From NCBI GenBank assembly GCA_050999295.1, contig JBPCPI010000163.1:1-12563 (forward strand): a DNA stretch of 12,563 nucleotides, given 5' to 3'. Under the pieces are notes generated by a model. It did no database searches. It was not told the origin of the DNA and saw only the letters and a program-made list of their open reading frames with translations. Shown here piece after piece: positions 6,839-12,563 of the stretch; the first letter of the stretch is position 1, and each line of letters begins with the position of its first letter. The position numbers were made by a program, and so were the translations under genes. The stretch is from JACCQS01 sp050999295 (GTDB lineage Bacteria; Actinomycetota; Actinomycetes; Mycobacteriales; Geodermatophilaceae).

Positions 6839-7980
6839 CCTGGCCCGTCGTGACCGACGCCAGTGCGCTGCCCGTGACCGAGGACCGCGCCAGGATCCTG
6901 GCCCGACGTGACCGGTTACGCGAGCTGGCCCTATCGCGTGAGCTGGACGCCATCCTTGTGACCAACCTGGTCAACGTTCGTTATCTGACCGGCTTCACCG
7001 GAAGCAATGCCGCGCTGCTCGTTGATTCCGGCGGAGCCGATGTTCTGGCCACCGACGGCAGGTACACCACCCAGGCCGGCACGCAGGCACCGGACCTCGA
7101 GCTGCTGACCGCACGGTCCTGCGCGAGCGCACTGGCCGGGTCCGCGAGTCAGAAGGGGGCCGTACGGCTCGGATACGAGTCGCACGTCGTCACCGTCGAT
7201 GGACTGGCCGGGCTGCACGCCGCCATGGCTGCGGTCGGGCCGTCCGCGGAACTCCTGAGCATGGGACCCGCGGTGGAGGCCCTGCGCTCGGTCAAGGACG
7301 CCGGCGAGATCGAAGCATTGCGGGAGGCATGTGCGATTGCCGACCGCGCCCTTGCCATGTTGATCGCGTCCGGCGGACTGCAGGCCGGCCGCAGCGAGCG
7401 TGAGGTGAGTCGCGATCTGGACAACCGGATGCTGTCCCTGGGGGCCGAGGCGGTGTCCTTCGAGACGATCGTTGCCGCCGGCGCGAATTCGGCCATCCCG
7501 CATCACCGGCCCACCGAGGCGGTTCTGTACCCCGGTGACTTCGTCAAGCTGGACTTCGGAGCGACCTTCTCCGGATACCACTCGGACATGACGCGCACCT
7601 TCGTACTCGGCCGCCCGGCAGCTTGGCAGACCGAGATCTACGACCTCGTCGCAACCGCGCAGCGGCTGGGCCGGGCGGCCCTCACGGTGGGAGCCTCGGT
7701 TGTCGACGTGGACGCCGCGGCCCGAAAGCCGATCGTGGAAGCCGGCCGTGGCCCCGCCTTTTCCCACGGCCTTGGTCACGGCGTCGGGTTGGAGATCCAT
7801 GAGGCCCCGGCGTTGAGTGCCTTGGGCGCCGGTAGTCTGCAGGCAGACATGGCCGTCACCGTTGAACCCGGCGTCTATCTCGTCGGACGAGGCGGGGTGC
7901 GCATCGAGGACACCCTCGTAGTCGGCACCGACGGTCCCGACCTGCTCACCATGACCAGCAAGGAGCTTGTGGCCCTGTAG
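6835..7980 (+). CDS. pepQ: M24-family metallopeptidase, Xaa-Pro aminopeptidase/dipeptidase type
   Basis: A 381-residue cytosolic peptidase of the pita-bread fold. Residues about 20-150 are a creatinase-like N-terminal domain (A-I-L-V-T-N-L-V-N-V-R-Y-L-T-G-F); 155-381 is the catalytic domain. All five dimetal ligands are visible: Asp240 and Asp251 (L-D-F-G and S-D-M-T-R-T), His315 (G-L-G-H-G-V-G-L-E-I-H-E), Glu344 (V-E-P-G-V-Y) and Glu358 (R-I-E-D-T). The family removes residues next to proline from peptide N-termini; whether this one acts as aminopeptidase or dipeptidase cannot be read from sequence. GTG 6835 was chosen for its GTGA overlap with aroQ; GTG 6850 is an in-frame alternative. It precedes efp by 17 bp, a common actinobacterial pairing, perhaps because EF-P serves proline-rich translation. 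Confidence 0.92.
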   Translation: MTWPVVTDASALPVTEDRARILARRDRLRELALSRELDAILVTNLVNVRYLTGFTGSNAALLVDSGGADVLATDGRYTTQAGTQAPDLELLTARSCASALAGSASQKGAVRLGYESHVVTVDGLAGLHAAMAAVGPSAELLSMGPAVEALRSVKDAGEIEALREACAIADRALAMLIASGGLQAGRSEREVSRDLDNRMLSLGAEAVSFETIVAAGANSAIPHHRPTEAVLYPGDFVKLDFGATFSGYHSDMTRTFVLGRPAAWQTEIYDLVATAQRLGRAALTVGASVVDVDAAARKPIVEAGRGPAFSHGLGHGVGLEIHEAPALSALGAGSLQADMAVTVEPGVYLVGRGGVRIEDTLVVGTDGPDLLTMTSKELVAL

Positions 7981-7997
7981 GCCGCATACCCACGTAG

Positions 7998-8555
7998 ATG
8001 GCGACCACGAACGACCTCAAGAACGGCATCGTCCTGGACCTCGACGGTCAACTGTGGACGGTCATCGACTTCCAGCACGTCAAGCCGGGCAAGGGCGGAG
8101 CCTTCGTCCGTACGACGCTGAAGAGCGTCATGTCCGGCAAGGTGGTCGACAAGACGTTCAACGCCGGCACCAAGGTCGAGACAGCTACGGTCGACAAGCG
8201 GAACATGACCTTTTTGTACAAGGACGGATCGGATTTCGTCTTCATGGACGGGGACACCTTCGACCAGATCCCGGTCTCCGCTGAAGTTGTGGGCAACGGT
8301 GCCGGCTATCTCCTCGAGAACGCCCAAGCCGTGGTCGCCGTCCACGACGGCATTCCGCTGTTCGTCGAGCTGCCGGTCACGGTGGAGTTGCTCGTCGAGC
8401 ACACCGACCCGGGCTTGCAGGGCGACCGATCCACCGGGGGGACGAAGCCGGCGATCCTGGAGACGGGCGCGAGCATCAACGTGCCGCTGTTCGTGAACAC
8501 CGGAGACCGGCTCAAGGTGGATACCCGCGATGGCCGCTACCTCGGCCGGGCTTGA
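7998..8555 (+). CDS. efp: Translation elongation factor P
   Basis: A 185-residue three-domain factor that binds ribosomes stalled at polyproline stretches and promotes peptide-bond formation. The N-terminal KOW-like domain carries the tip loop K-P-G-K-G-G-A-F (29-36), with Lys32 at the position modified in some bacteria. Published work on Corynebacterium EF-P indicates that actinobacterial forms with such a PGKG loop can work without modification; no modification gene is visible here. The C-terminal OB domains include the signature region around G-A-S-I-N-V-P-L-F-V-N-T-G-D. ATG 7998 gives the normal length, though no clear Shine-Dalgarno is present in the 17-bp gap after the peptidase. nusB follows after nine bases. 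Confidence 0.97.
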   Translation: MATTNDLKNGIVLDLDGQLWTVIDFQHVKPGKGGAFVRTTLKSVMSGKVVDKTFNAGTKVETATVDKRNMTFLYKDGSDFVFMDGDTFDQIPVSAEVVGNGAGYLLENAQAVVAVHDGIPLFVELPVTVELLVEHTDPGLQGDRSTGGTKPAILETGASINVPLFVNTGDRLKVDTRDGRYLGRA

Positions 8556-8564
8556 GGAATTGCG

Positions 8565-8996
8565 ATGTCGGCACGCCGGAAAGCTCGGAAAAGAGCGCTC
8601 GACGTCCTGTTCGAGGCCGATCTGCGGGGAATCGACGCTGCAGAGCTCCTCTCGCTGCGGACCGCCGACGCTGCGCCACCGGTGGCTCCCTACGCGCGGC
8701 TGCTGGTTGAGGGAGTATTGGCCCACCAGGCGGAGATCGACGCACTGATCTCCGAGCACGCACTCGGCTGGACCCTGCCGCGCCTGCCGGGAGTGGACCG
8801 CATCCTGCTCAGACTTGCGATCTACGAGGTGCTCTACTGCCCGGACGTTCCCCGTGCCGTCGCGATCGACGAGGCGGTGGAACTCGCCAAGAGCCTGTCC
8901 ACCGAAGAGTCGCCGAGCTTCCTCAACGGAGTGCTGGGTGCGGTCGCTCGGGCTGCACCGATCGAGGCGCCTACTGGAGAACGCTCAGAGCTCTGA
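8565..8996 (+). CDS. nusB: Transcription antitermination factor NusB
   Basis: A 143-residue all-helical RNA-binding protein that joins NusE (ribosomal protein S10) at boxA sequences of rRNA operons. The N-terminal A-R-R-K-A-R-K-R-A-L-D-V-L-F-E-A-D is the basic RNA-binding start of the family. The second half, with L-P-R-L-P-G-V-D-R-I-L-L-R-L-A-I-Y-E and A-I-D-E-A-V-E-L-A-K, ending in S-F-L-N-G-V-L, is diagnostic. GAGGA (8554-8558), partly over the efp stop, lies six bases before ATG 8565. The last twelve bases overlap the 3' end of the oppositely oriented bldD gene, and both proteins end in Ser-Glu-Leu. Confidence 0.95.
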   Translation: MSARRKARKRALDVLFEADLRGIDAAELLSLRTADAAPPVAPYARLLVEGVLAHQAEIDALISEHALGWTLPRLPGVDRILLRLAIYEVLYCPDVPRAVAIDEAVELAKSLSTEESPSFLNGVLGAVARAAPIEAPTGERSEL

Positions 8997-8997
8997 G
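8984..8997. repeat. Perfect 14-bp palindrome holding both convergent stop codons
   Basis: CTCAGAGCTCTGAG is its own reverse complement. It contains the nusB stop (8994-8996) and, on the other strand, the bldD stop (8985-8987). In RNA it can form a five-pair stem with an AGCT loop on either strand, with no T-tract. It leaves no separate terminator space between the two convergent genes. Confidence 0.85.
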
Positions 8998-9488
8998 TCG
9001 GCTCCGTCCACGCCGTTGGCCGGACCCGACAGCACACCCCAGTCCTGGAGCCGTTCGGACAACTCCGAGGGTGCCATGTCATAGATGATGGCCAGGGACC
9101 GAAGATCCTCTGCTCGGATGGACAGGACCCGCCCGTTGTACTCGTGGCGCTGCGCCTGGATCGTCGATGCGTAACGCGCCAGCGGCCCGGCCTCGTCCAC
9201 CGGTACCGAACCGAGGGCCTCCAGATCGAGGACGATCTTCTCCACGTTGATCTCGGCGCTGCTCGGCCGAGGATCGGGCAGCAGCTCGACTGGCGGCACA
9301 CCGTAGAAAGCGGCGAGTTCAGACAGCCGCTGAACCGTCACGGCGCGGTCACCCCGCTCATAGGAGCCCACGACCACCGCTTTCCACTTACCGTCGGAAA
9401 TGTCCTCCACCCGCTGCAGTGACAGACCCTGCTGGTTACGGATAGCTCGAAGCCGAGCGCCGAGCGCACGCGCATACTCGCTGATCAT
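8985..9488 (-). CDS. bldD: BldD-type developmental transcriptional regulator (XRE HTH, c-di-GMP-binding domain)
   Basis: A 167-residue regulator closely resembling Streptomyces BldD, the dimeric repressor of sporulation and antibiotic genes whose DNA binding requires cyclic di-GMP. Residues about 4-70 form the XRE helix-turn-helix domain; W-K-A-V-V-V-G-S-Y-E-R-G-D-R-A-V-T-V matches the Streptomyces protein almost exactly, so DNA specificity is probably shared. Residues about 83-155 are the ligand domain. The c-di-GMP signature RxD-x8-RxxD appears as R114-H-E116, eight residues, then R125-A-E-D128: both arginines and Asp128 are kept but Asp116 is Glu. ATG 9488 gives M-I-S-E-Y-A, matching the family start, with AGGGA about 11 bases upstream. 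It is convergent with nusB and divergent from pyrR. Strong family call; ligand response is inferred. Confidence 0.95.
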   Translation of the reverse strand: MISEYARALGARLRAIRNQQGLSLQRVEDISDGKWKAVVVGSYERGDRAVTVQRLSELAAFYGVPPVELLPDPRPSSAEINVEKIVLDLEALGSVPVDEAGPLARYASTIQAQRHEYNGRVLSIRAEDLRSLAIIYDMAPSELSERLQDWGVLSGPANGVDGADSEL

Positions 9489-9504
9489 GTGAATGGTGTC
9501 CCTG

Positions 9505-9526
9505 CTAGTTGTCGGGGGCGAACTAG
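9505..9526 (-). repeat. Inverted repeat CTAGTT-N10-AACTAG in the bldD leader
   Basis: CTAGTT (9505-9510) and AACTAG (9521-9526) are exact reverse complements. They lie 17-38 bp upstream of the bldD start, in its likely 5' untranslated region, and abut the next palindrome at 9526. They could be an operator half-site pair or a small RNA hairpin (six-pair stem, ten-base loop). Confidence 0.5.
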
Positions 9527-9540
9527 TTACGCAGCGTACC
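9526..9540. promoter_or_regulatory. Palindrome over the likely bldD -10 region; candidate BldD operator
   Basis: GTTACGC (9526-9532), a central A, and GCGTACC (9534-9540) form seven-base arms with one mismatch; the inner TACGCAGCGTA is perfect. With the A before it, the left half reads AGTTA, close to the AGTGA half of the published BldD box; the right half (TACCC) is a poorer match to TCACC. BldD represses its own gene in Streptomyces, so autoregulation here is a reasonable inference, not shown. Confidence 0.4.
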
Positions 9541-9562
9541 CGAAATTGACCCGGCGTGGCAC
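9533..9562 (-). promoter_or_regulatory. Possible bldD promoter
   Basis: On the minus strand GTGCCA (9562-9557) and TACGCT (9538-9533) are separated by 18 bases. The first matches TTGACA at four of six positions and the second fits the actinobacterial TAnnnT -10 pattern. Transcription would start near 9526, giving a leader of roughly 38 bases. GC-rich DNA yields such matches by chance, so confidence is low to moderate. Confidence 0.35.
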
Positions 9563-9585
9563 CAGGTCACCGACTGTAATTCGGC

Positions 9586-9591
9586 TACGAT
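9586..9591 (+). promoter_or_regulatory. Possible -10 box of the pyr operon
   Basis: TACGAT fits the TAnnnT pattern. Transcription would begin at about 9597-9599, so the leader would consist almost entirely of the predicted PyrR hairpin (9603-9637). No convincing -35 hexamer lies 16-19 bases upstream. A TTGACC at 9546-9551 is too far away to pair with it. Confidence 0.35.
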
Positions 9592-9602
9592 TTGCCCAAC
9601 TG

Positions 9603-9637
9603 CTCCTTTAACCCCGTCCCGTGAGGCGGAGAAGGAG
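9603..9637 (+). promoter_or_regulatory. PyrR-binding RNA hairpin that sequesters the pyrR Shine-Dalgarno
   Basis: Bases 9615-9628 read CGUCCCGUGAGGCG as RNA. The published Bacillus PyrR-binding consensus is ARUCCNGNGAGGYU; every specified base matches except the outermost A and U, which are C and G here and can still pair. CCG (9614-9616) pairs with CGG (9627-9629) around the loop. An outer stem pairs CTCCTT (9603-9608) with AAGGAG (9632-9637), which is the ribosome binding site nine bases before ATG 9648. The 5' side of the internal loop contains AA. PyrR bound to UMP would be expected to stabilise the fold and block translation, as reported for M. smegmatis PyrR. There is no terminator-like hairpin plus T-run, so attenuation is less likely. 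Confidence 0.75.
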
Positions 9638-9647
9638 GCGACGGCTC

Positions 9648-10286
9648 ATGCCCGCTGCCCAGATCACCACCGAATCCGTAGCTCCCGGCAGCCGAACGAT
9701 CCTCGATTCCTCGGCTATCGCCAGGACCATCGACCGGATCGCCCACGAGATCATCGAACGCGCCGGCGATGACCACCTGGGCCAGCTCACGCTGCTCGGG
9801 ATCCCTACCCGAGGCGCTCCGCTGGCCTCCCGGCTCGCGCGGCGCATCGGTGCTTTCGCCGAGCCAAGGGGCGGCCCCATCTCAGTGGGGACTCTCGACA
9901 TCACCCTGTATCGCGATGATCTTCGCAGCCGAGGCGTACGCCCGTTGGCTCCCACGGTCATTCCCGATAGGGGCATCGACGGACGGCACGTCGTCCTGGT
10001 CGATGACGTGCTCTACTCCGGTCGTACGATCCGGGCCGCTCTCGACGCCCTGCGCGAGGTTGGGCGCCCTCGGGTCGTGCAACTTGCCGTCCTGGTCGAT
10101 CGGGGCCATCGCGAACTCCCGATCCGGGCCGACTACGTCGGGAAGAATGTGCCCACCTCCGCGCTGGAGCAGGTGCGCGTTCGACTCGCCGAGATCGACG
10201 GCATCGACGACGTCATCGTGTTGCCGGGCAGCAGTCCGCCGGGCTGGCCGCGGCCTGGCCCGGTCGGGCCTGGAGGACGACGGTGA
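9648..10286 (+). CDS. pyrR: Bifunctional pyr operon regulator / uracil phosphoribosyltransferase PyrR
   Basis: A 212-residue type I phosphoribosyltransferase fold protein that binds pyr leader RNA in response to UMP and has weak uracil phosphoribosyltransferase activity. The PRPP loop V-V-L-V-D-D-V-L-Y-S-G-R-T (115-127) is intact, and D-R-G-H-R-E-L-P-I-R-A-D-Y-V-G-K-N-V-P-T is a PyrR signature. After about residue 192 there is a Pro/Gly-rich tail absent from Bacillus PyrR. ATG 9648 is preferred: it lies nine bases after AAGGAGG (9632-9638). An in-frame GTG at 9621 would turn the ribosome binding site into a poly-Arg leader and falls in the regulatory loop. The stop overlaps pyrB in GTGA. It begins the pyrRBC operon and probably represses its own translation. 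Confidence 0.96.
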   Translation: MPAAQITTESVAPGSRTILDSSAIARTIDRIAHEIIERAGDDHLGQLTLLGIPTRGAPLASRLARRIGAFAEPRGGPISVGTLDITLYRDDLRSRGVRPLAPTVIPDRGIDGRHVVLVDDVLYSGRTIRAALDALREVGRPRVVQLAVLVDRGHRELPIRADYVGKNVPTSALEQVRVRLAEIDGIDDVIVLPGSSPPGWPRPGPVGPGGRR

Positions 10287-11221
10287 GGCGGCACCTACTC
10301 TCCGCTGCTGATCTCGATCTCGATGACGCAACGCTCATCCTGGACACCGCGGAGCAGATCCATGCCGCCCTTGCGGGCCGAGAAGTCAAGAAATTGCCCA
10401 CCTTGCGCGGTCGGACTGTGGTGAACCTGTTCTTCGAGGACTCCACCCGGACCCGCATCTCCTTCGAGTTGGCCGCCAAACGCCTGTCCGCCGACGTGAT
10501 CAACTTCGCGGCGAAGGGGTCGAGTGTGTCCAAGGGCGAGAGCCTCAAGGACACCGCACTGACCCTGGAGGCCATGGGCGCAGACGCGATCGTCTGCCGG
10601 CACAGCGCGTCGGGTGCCCCGCACCGGTTGGCTGAGTGGGTTCAGGGCAGCGTGATCAACGCCGGAGACGGCACTCACGAGCACCCCACCCAGGCACTTC
10701 TGGACGCGTACACGATCCGGCGGCGGCTGGGTCGGCTCGACGGCGTGCGGGTCACGATCGTCGGTGATGTCCTGCACAGCCGGGTGGCTCGCTCCAACGT
10801 CGTACTGCTGGACACCCTCGGCGCCAGCGTGACGCTGGTCGCCCCGCCTACATTGCTCCCGGTCGGCGTGGGGTCCTGGCCCGCCGAGGTCAGCTATGAC
10901 CTGGACGCGGTCCTGGCCAAGGCCGACGTGGTGATGATGTTGCGGGTCCAGCAGGAGCGGATGAACGCCTCGTACTTCCCCAGCGCCCGCGAGTACAGCC
11001 GACGCTACGGTCTGGACGCCCTTCGGATGGCCGCGCTGCCCGAGGAGGCCATCGTCATGCACCCCGGCCCGATGAACCGGGGGATGGAAATCGCCGCGGA
11101 AGTGGCGGATTCGGTTCGCTCGACGATCGTGGAACAGGTGAGCAACGGGCTGTCCGTACGGATGGCGGTCCTGTATCTCTTGCTCGGCGGTGCGGGCTCG
11201 ACCGACGGGGCGGCTACGTGA
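10283..11221 (+). CDS. pyrB: Aspartate carbamoyltransferase, catalytic chain
   Basis: A 312-residue cytosolic enzyme that joins carbamoyl phosphate and aspartate to form N-carbamoyl-L-aspartate, the committed step of pyrimidine synthesis. The carbamoyl phosphate site F-F-E-D-S-T-R-T-R (50-58), the Ser83-Lys84 pair in V-S-K-G-E-S-L-K-D-T, H-P-T-Q-A-L-L-D (134-141) and the C-terminal M-H-P-G-P-M-N-R-G are all present. No regulatory chain (pyrI) is in the window, as expected for actinobacteria, where the catalytic chain associates with PyrC or works alone. GTG 10283 overlaps the pyrR stop by four bases and has GGAGG (10272-10276) six bases before it. The stop overlaps pyrC in GTGA. Confidence 0.97.
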   Translation: MRRHLLSAADLDLDDATLILDTAEQIHAALAGREVKKLPTLRGRTVVNLFFEDSTRTRISFELAAKRLSADVINFAAKGSSVSKGESLKDTALTLEAMGADAIVCRHSASGAPHRLAEWVQGSVINAGDGTHEHPTQALLDAYTIRRRLGRLDGVRVTIVGDVLHSRVARSNVVLLDTLGASVTLVAPPTLLPVGVGSWPAEVSYDLDAVLAKADVVMMLRVQQERMNASYFPSAREYSRRYGLDALRMAALPEEAIVMHPGPMNRGMEIAAEVADSVRSTIVEQVSNGLSVRMAVLYLLLGGAGSTDGAAT

Positions 11222-12510
11222 CGTCCACCTGGCTGATCCGGGGCGCTGGGCCGTACGGGGAGGACGCCGTCGACCTGAAGCTGCACGACGGCGTGATCGC
11301 CGAGGTCGGCCCCGGACTGACGGCCGGCGGCGGCGAGATCCTGGACGCCGATGGGCTGATTGCGCTGCCGGGCCTGGTCGACTTGCATACCCACCTGCGC
11401 GAACCCGGGCGGGAGGACGCCGAGACCGTACAGACCGGCTCCCGGGCTGCTGCGCTGGGCGGATTCACCGCCGTCCACGCGATGGCCAACACCGATCCGG
11501 TCGCCGACACCGCGGGCGTCGTCGAGCAGGTCTGGCGCCTCGGCCGTGAGGCCGGGCTCGTGGATGTCGCCCCGGTCGGGGCGGTCACGGTGGGCCTGGC
11601 CGGAAGCCAACTCGCCGAGTTGGGCGCGATGGCCGATTCGCCAGCACGGGTACGGATGTTCTCCGACGACGGGTTCTGTGTCGCCGATCCCGCTCTCATG
11701 CGCCGGGCGCTGGAGTACGTCAAGGCATTCGGCGGGGTGATCGCCCAGCATGCCGAGGAACCGCGGCTGACCTCCGGCGCGCAGATGCACGAGGGGGTGT
11801 TGTCCGCGCGGCTGGGCCTGGCCGGGTGGCCGAGTGTGGCCGAAGAGGCGATCATCGCGCGTGACGTCCTGCTCGCAGCTCACGTGGGGTCGCGGCTGCA
11901 TGTCTGCCACGTCTCCACGCGGGGAAGTGTGGGCATTCTCGCCCGGGCCAAGGCCGACGGAGTCGCGGTCACGTGCGAGGTCACCCCGCATCACCTGCTG
12001 CTGACCGACGAGTCCGTGACCGGCTACGACCCGTTGTTCAAGGTCAACCCGCCGTTGCGGACCGCCGAGGACGTCGACGCCCTGCGGGCGGGTCTGGCCG
12101 ACGGCACGATCGACGCGATCGCGACCGACCACGCACCGCATGCCATGGAGGACAAGGAGTGCGAATGGGCGATGGCCCGGCCCGGCATGCTGGGGCTAGA
12201 GCAGGCCCTGTCGGTGGCCGTCGAGTCGATGATCGAGACCCGGCTCCTGGACTGGCGTGGACTGGCCGACCGGATGTCGGTTCGGCCGGCCCGGATCGGT
12301 CAGCTCGACGGGCACGGTCAGCCACTGGAGGTCGGGTGTCCGGCGAACCTCGTCCTGATCGACCCAGACGTCCGCCGAGTCGTCAACTCGGCGGATCTGG
12401 CCAGCCGGGCGCGCAATACCCCGTACGCGCAGCGGGAGCTCCCGGCGCGAGTGGTGGCCACGTTCCTGCGGGGCGTCCCGACGGTGCTAGACGGCAAGGC
12501 CCAACGATGA
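11218..12510 (+). CDS. pyrC: Dihydroorotase (class I)
   Basis: A 430-residue amidohydrolase-fold zinc enzyme that cyclises N-carbamoyl-L-aspartate to dihydroorotate, step three of pyrimidine synthesis. D-L-H-T-H-L-R-E-P-G supplies His57 and His59; F-S-D-D-G gives Asp151, A-Q-H-A-E-E gives His178, V-C-H-V-S-T gives His231, and A-T-D-H-A-P-H gives Asp304. These match the known class I ligand set, in which an Asp replaces the carboxylated Lys bridge of class II enzymes. Length and motifs separate it from hydantoinase or allantoinase, and the place after pyrB settles the call. GTG 11218 overlaps the pyrB stop; the TGA overlaps the next ATG (ATGA). Confidence 0.96.
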   Translation: MTSTWLIRGAGPYGEDAVDLKLHDGVIAEVGPGLTAGGGEILDADGLIALPGLVDLHTHLREPGREDAETVQTGSRAAALGGFTAVHAMANTDPVADTAGVVEQVWRLGREAGLVDVAPVGAVTVGLAGSQLAELGAMADSPARVRMFSDDGFCVADPALMRRALEYVKAFGGVIAQHAEEPRLTSGAQMHEGVLSARLGLAGWPSVAEEAIIARDVLLAAHVGSRLHVCHVSTRGSVGILARAKADGVAVTCEVTPHHLLLTDESVTGYDPLFKVNPPLRTAEDVDALRAGLADGTIDAIATDHAPHAMEDKECEWAMARPGMLGLEQALSVAVESMIETRLLDWRGLADRMSVRPARIGQLDGHGQPLEVGCPANLVLIDPDVRRVVNSADLASRARNTPYAQRELPARVVATFLRGVPTVLDGKAQR

Positions 12511-12563
12511 CTACTGCGGCCGCGTGGGGACCTGGAGGGGTTTGCGGGGAACGGCAGGGGGGG
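12507..12563 (+). CDS. Start of an unrecognised downstream gene, cut by the window end
   Basis: ATG 12507 overlaps the pyrC stop as ATGA, the same arrangement as elsewhere in this operon, and 19 codons remain open to the end (MTTAAAWGPGGVCGERQGG). In many actinobacteria the next gene is a small membrane protein (Rv1382 in M. tuberculosis) or carA. The visible residues do not resemble the usual CarA start, and they are too few and too Gly-rich to identify anything. The last 30 bases contain several G runs, so base accuracy here may be poor. Confidence 0.45.
   Translation, partial: MTTAAAWGPGGVCGERQGG

Noticed and set aside
9567..9571. TCACC as a BldD half-site between bldD and pyrR
   Set aside because: The bases on its left do not match the other half of the BldD box, and five-base matches are common by chance.
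9546..9580. TTGACC and TGTAAT as a pyr promoter pair
   Set aside because: The spacer is 23 bases, too long for a normal sigma-70-type promoter.
9621..9647. Upstream GTG start for pyrR giving a poly-Arg N-terminus
   Set aside because: It lies in the predicted PyrR loop, would make the Shine-Dalgarno AAGGAGG part of the coding sequence, and has no ribosome binding site of its own. ATG 9648 is well placed.
11005..12141. 378-codon open frame on the minus strand opposite pyrC, and similar long antisense frames at 940-1881 and 5891-6832
   Set aside because: These lie wholly or mostly opposite well-identified genes, show no recognisable motifs and are expected in GC-rich DNA, where the antisense frames rarely meet stop codons.

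Overview
The window is GC-rich, densely packed housekeeping DNA from an actinobacterium. The gene order (ruvX, mltG, aroE, A24 peptidase, aroC, aroK, aroB, aroQ, M24 peptidase, efp, nusB, then a BldD homologue and pyrR, pyrB, pyrC) is typical of Actinomycetes. Many genes start with GTG and adjacent genes often share ATGA or GTGA stop/start overlaps. A clear BldD, the c-di-GMP-responsive regulator known from Streptomyces and relatives, argues against Mycobacterium or Corynebacterium. I cannot name the genus from the sequence.

Layout. Bases 1-75 are the C-terminal codons of ruvX. Bases 76-354 hold no convincing gene: they are purine-rich repeat DNA with several inverted repeats. From 355 to 8996 eleven plus-strand genes run nearly without gaps: mltG (cell-wall glycan cleavage), aroE, a small A24 prepilin-type peptidase, aroC, aroK, aroB, then after a 72-bp gap aroQ, an M24 aminopeptidase, efp and nusB. 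The five aro genes cover shikimate-pathway steps 2 (aroB), 3 (aroQ), 4 (aroE), 5 (aroK) and 7 (aroC); the enzymes for steps 1 and 6 are not here. bldD lies on the minus strand, convergent with nusB; the two coding ends overlap by 12 bp inside a perfect 14-bp palindrome. Bases 9489-9647 are a divergent control region between bldD and the pyrimidine operon. pyrR, pyrB and pyrC follow with 4-bp overlaps, and a further reading frame begins at 12507 and runs off the window.

The best-supported regulatory signal is in the pyrR leader. Bases 9615-9628 match the PyrR-binding RNA loop consensus, and an outer stem pairs CTCCTT (9603-9608) with the pyrR Shine-Dalgarno AAGGAG (9632-9637). This predicts translational repression of pyrRBC by PyrR, as described for Mycobacterium smegmatis. 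Other points of interest are a Glu in place of Asp at position 116 of the BldD c-di-GMP motif, palindromes over the likely bldD promoter, and a repeat array that appears to have copied the ruvX/mltG junction. I found no sign of a new defence, mobile or CRISPR system; this is core-genome DNA with a few unusual local structures.
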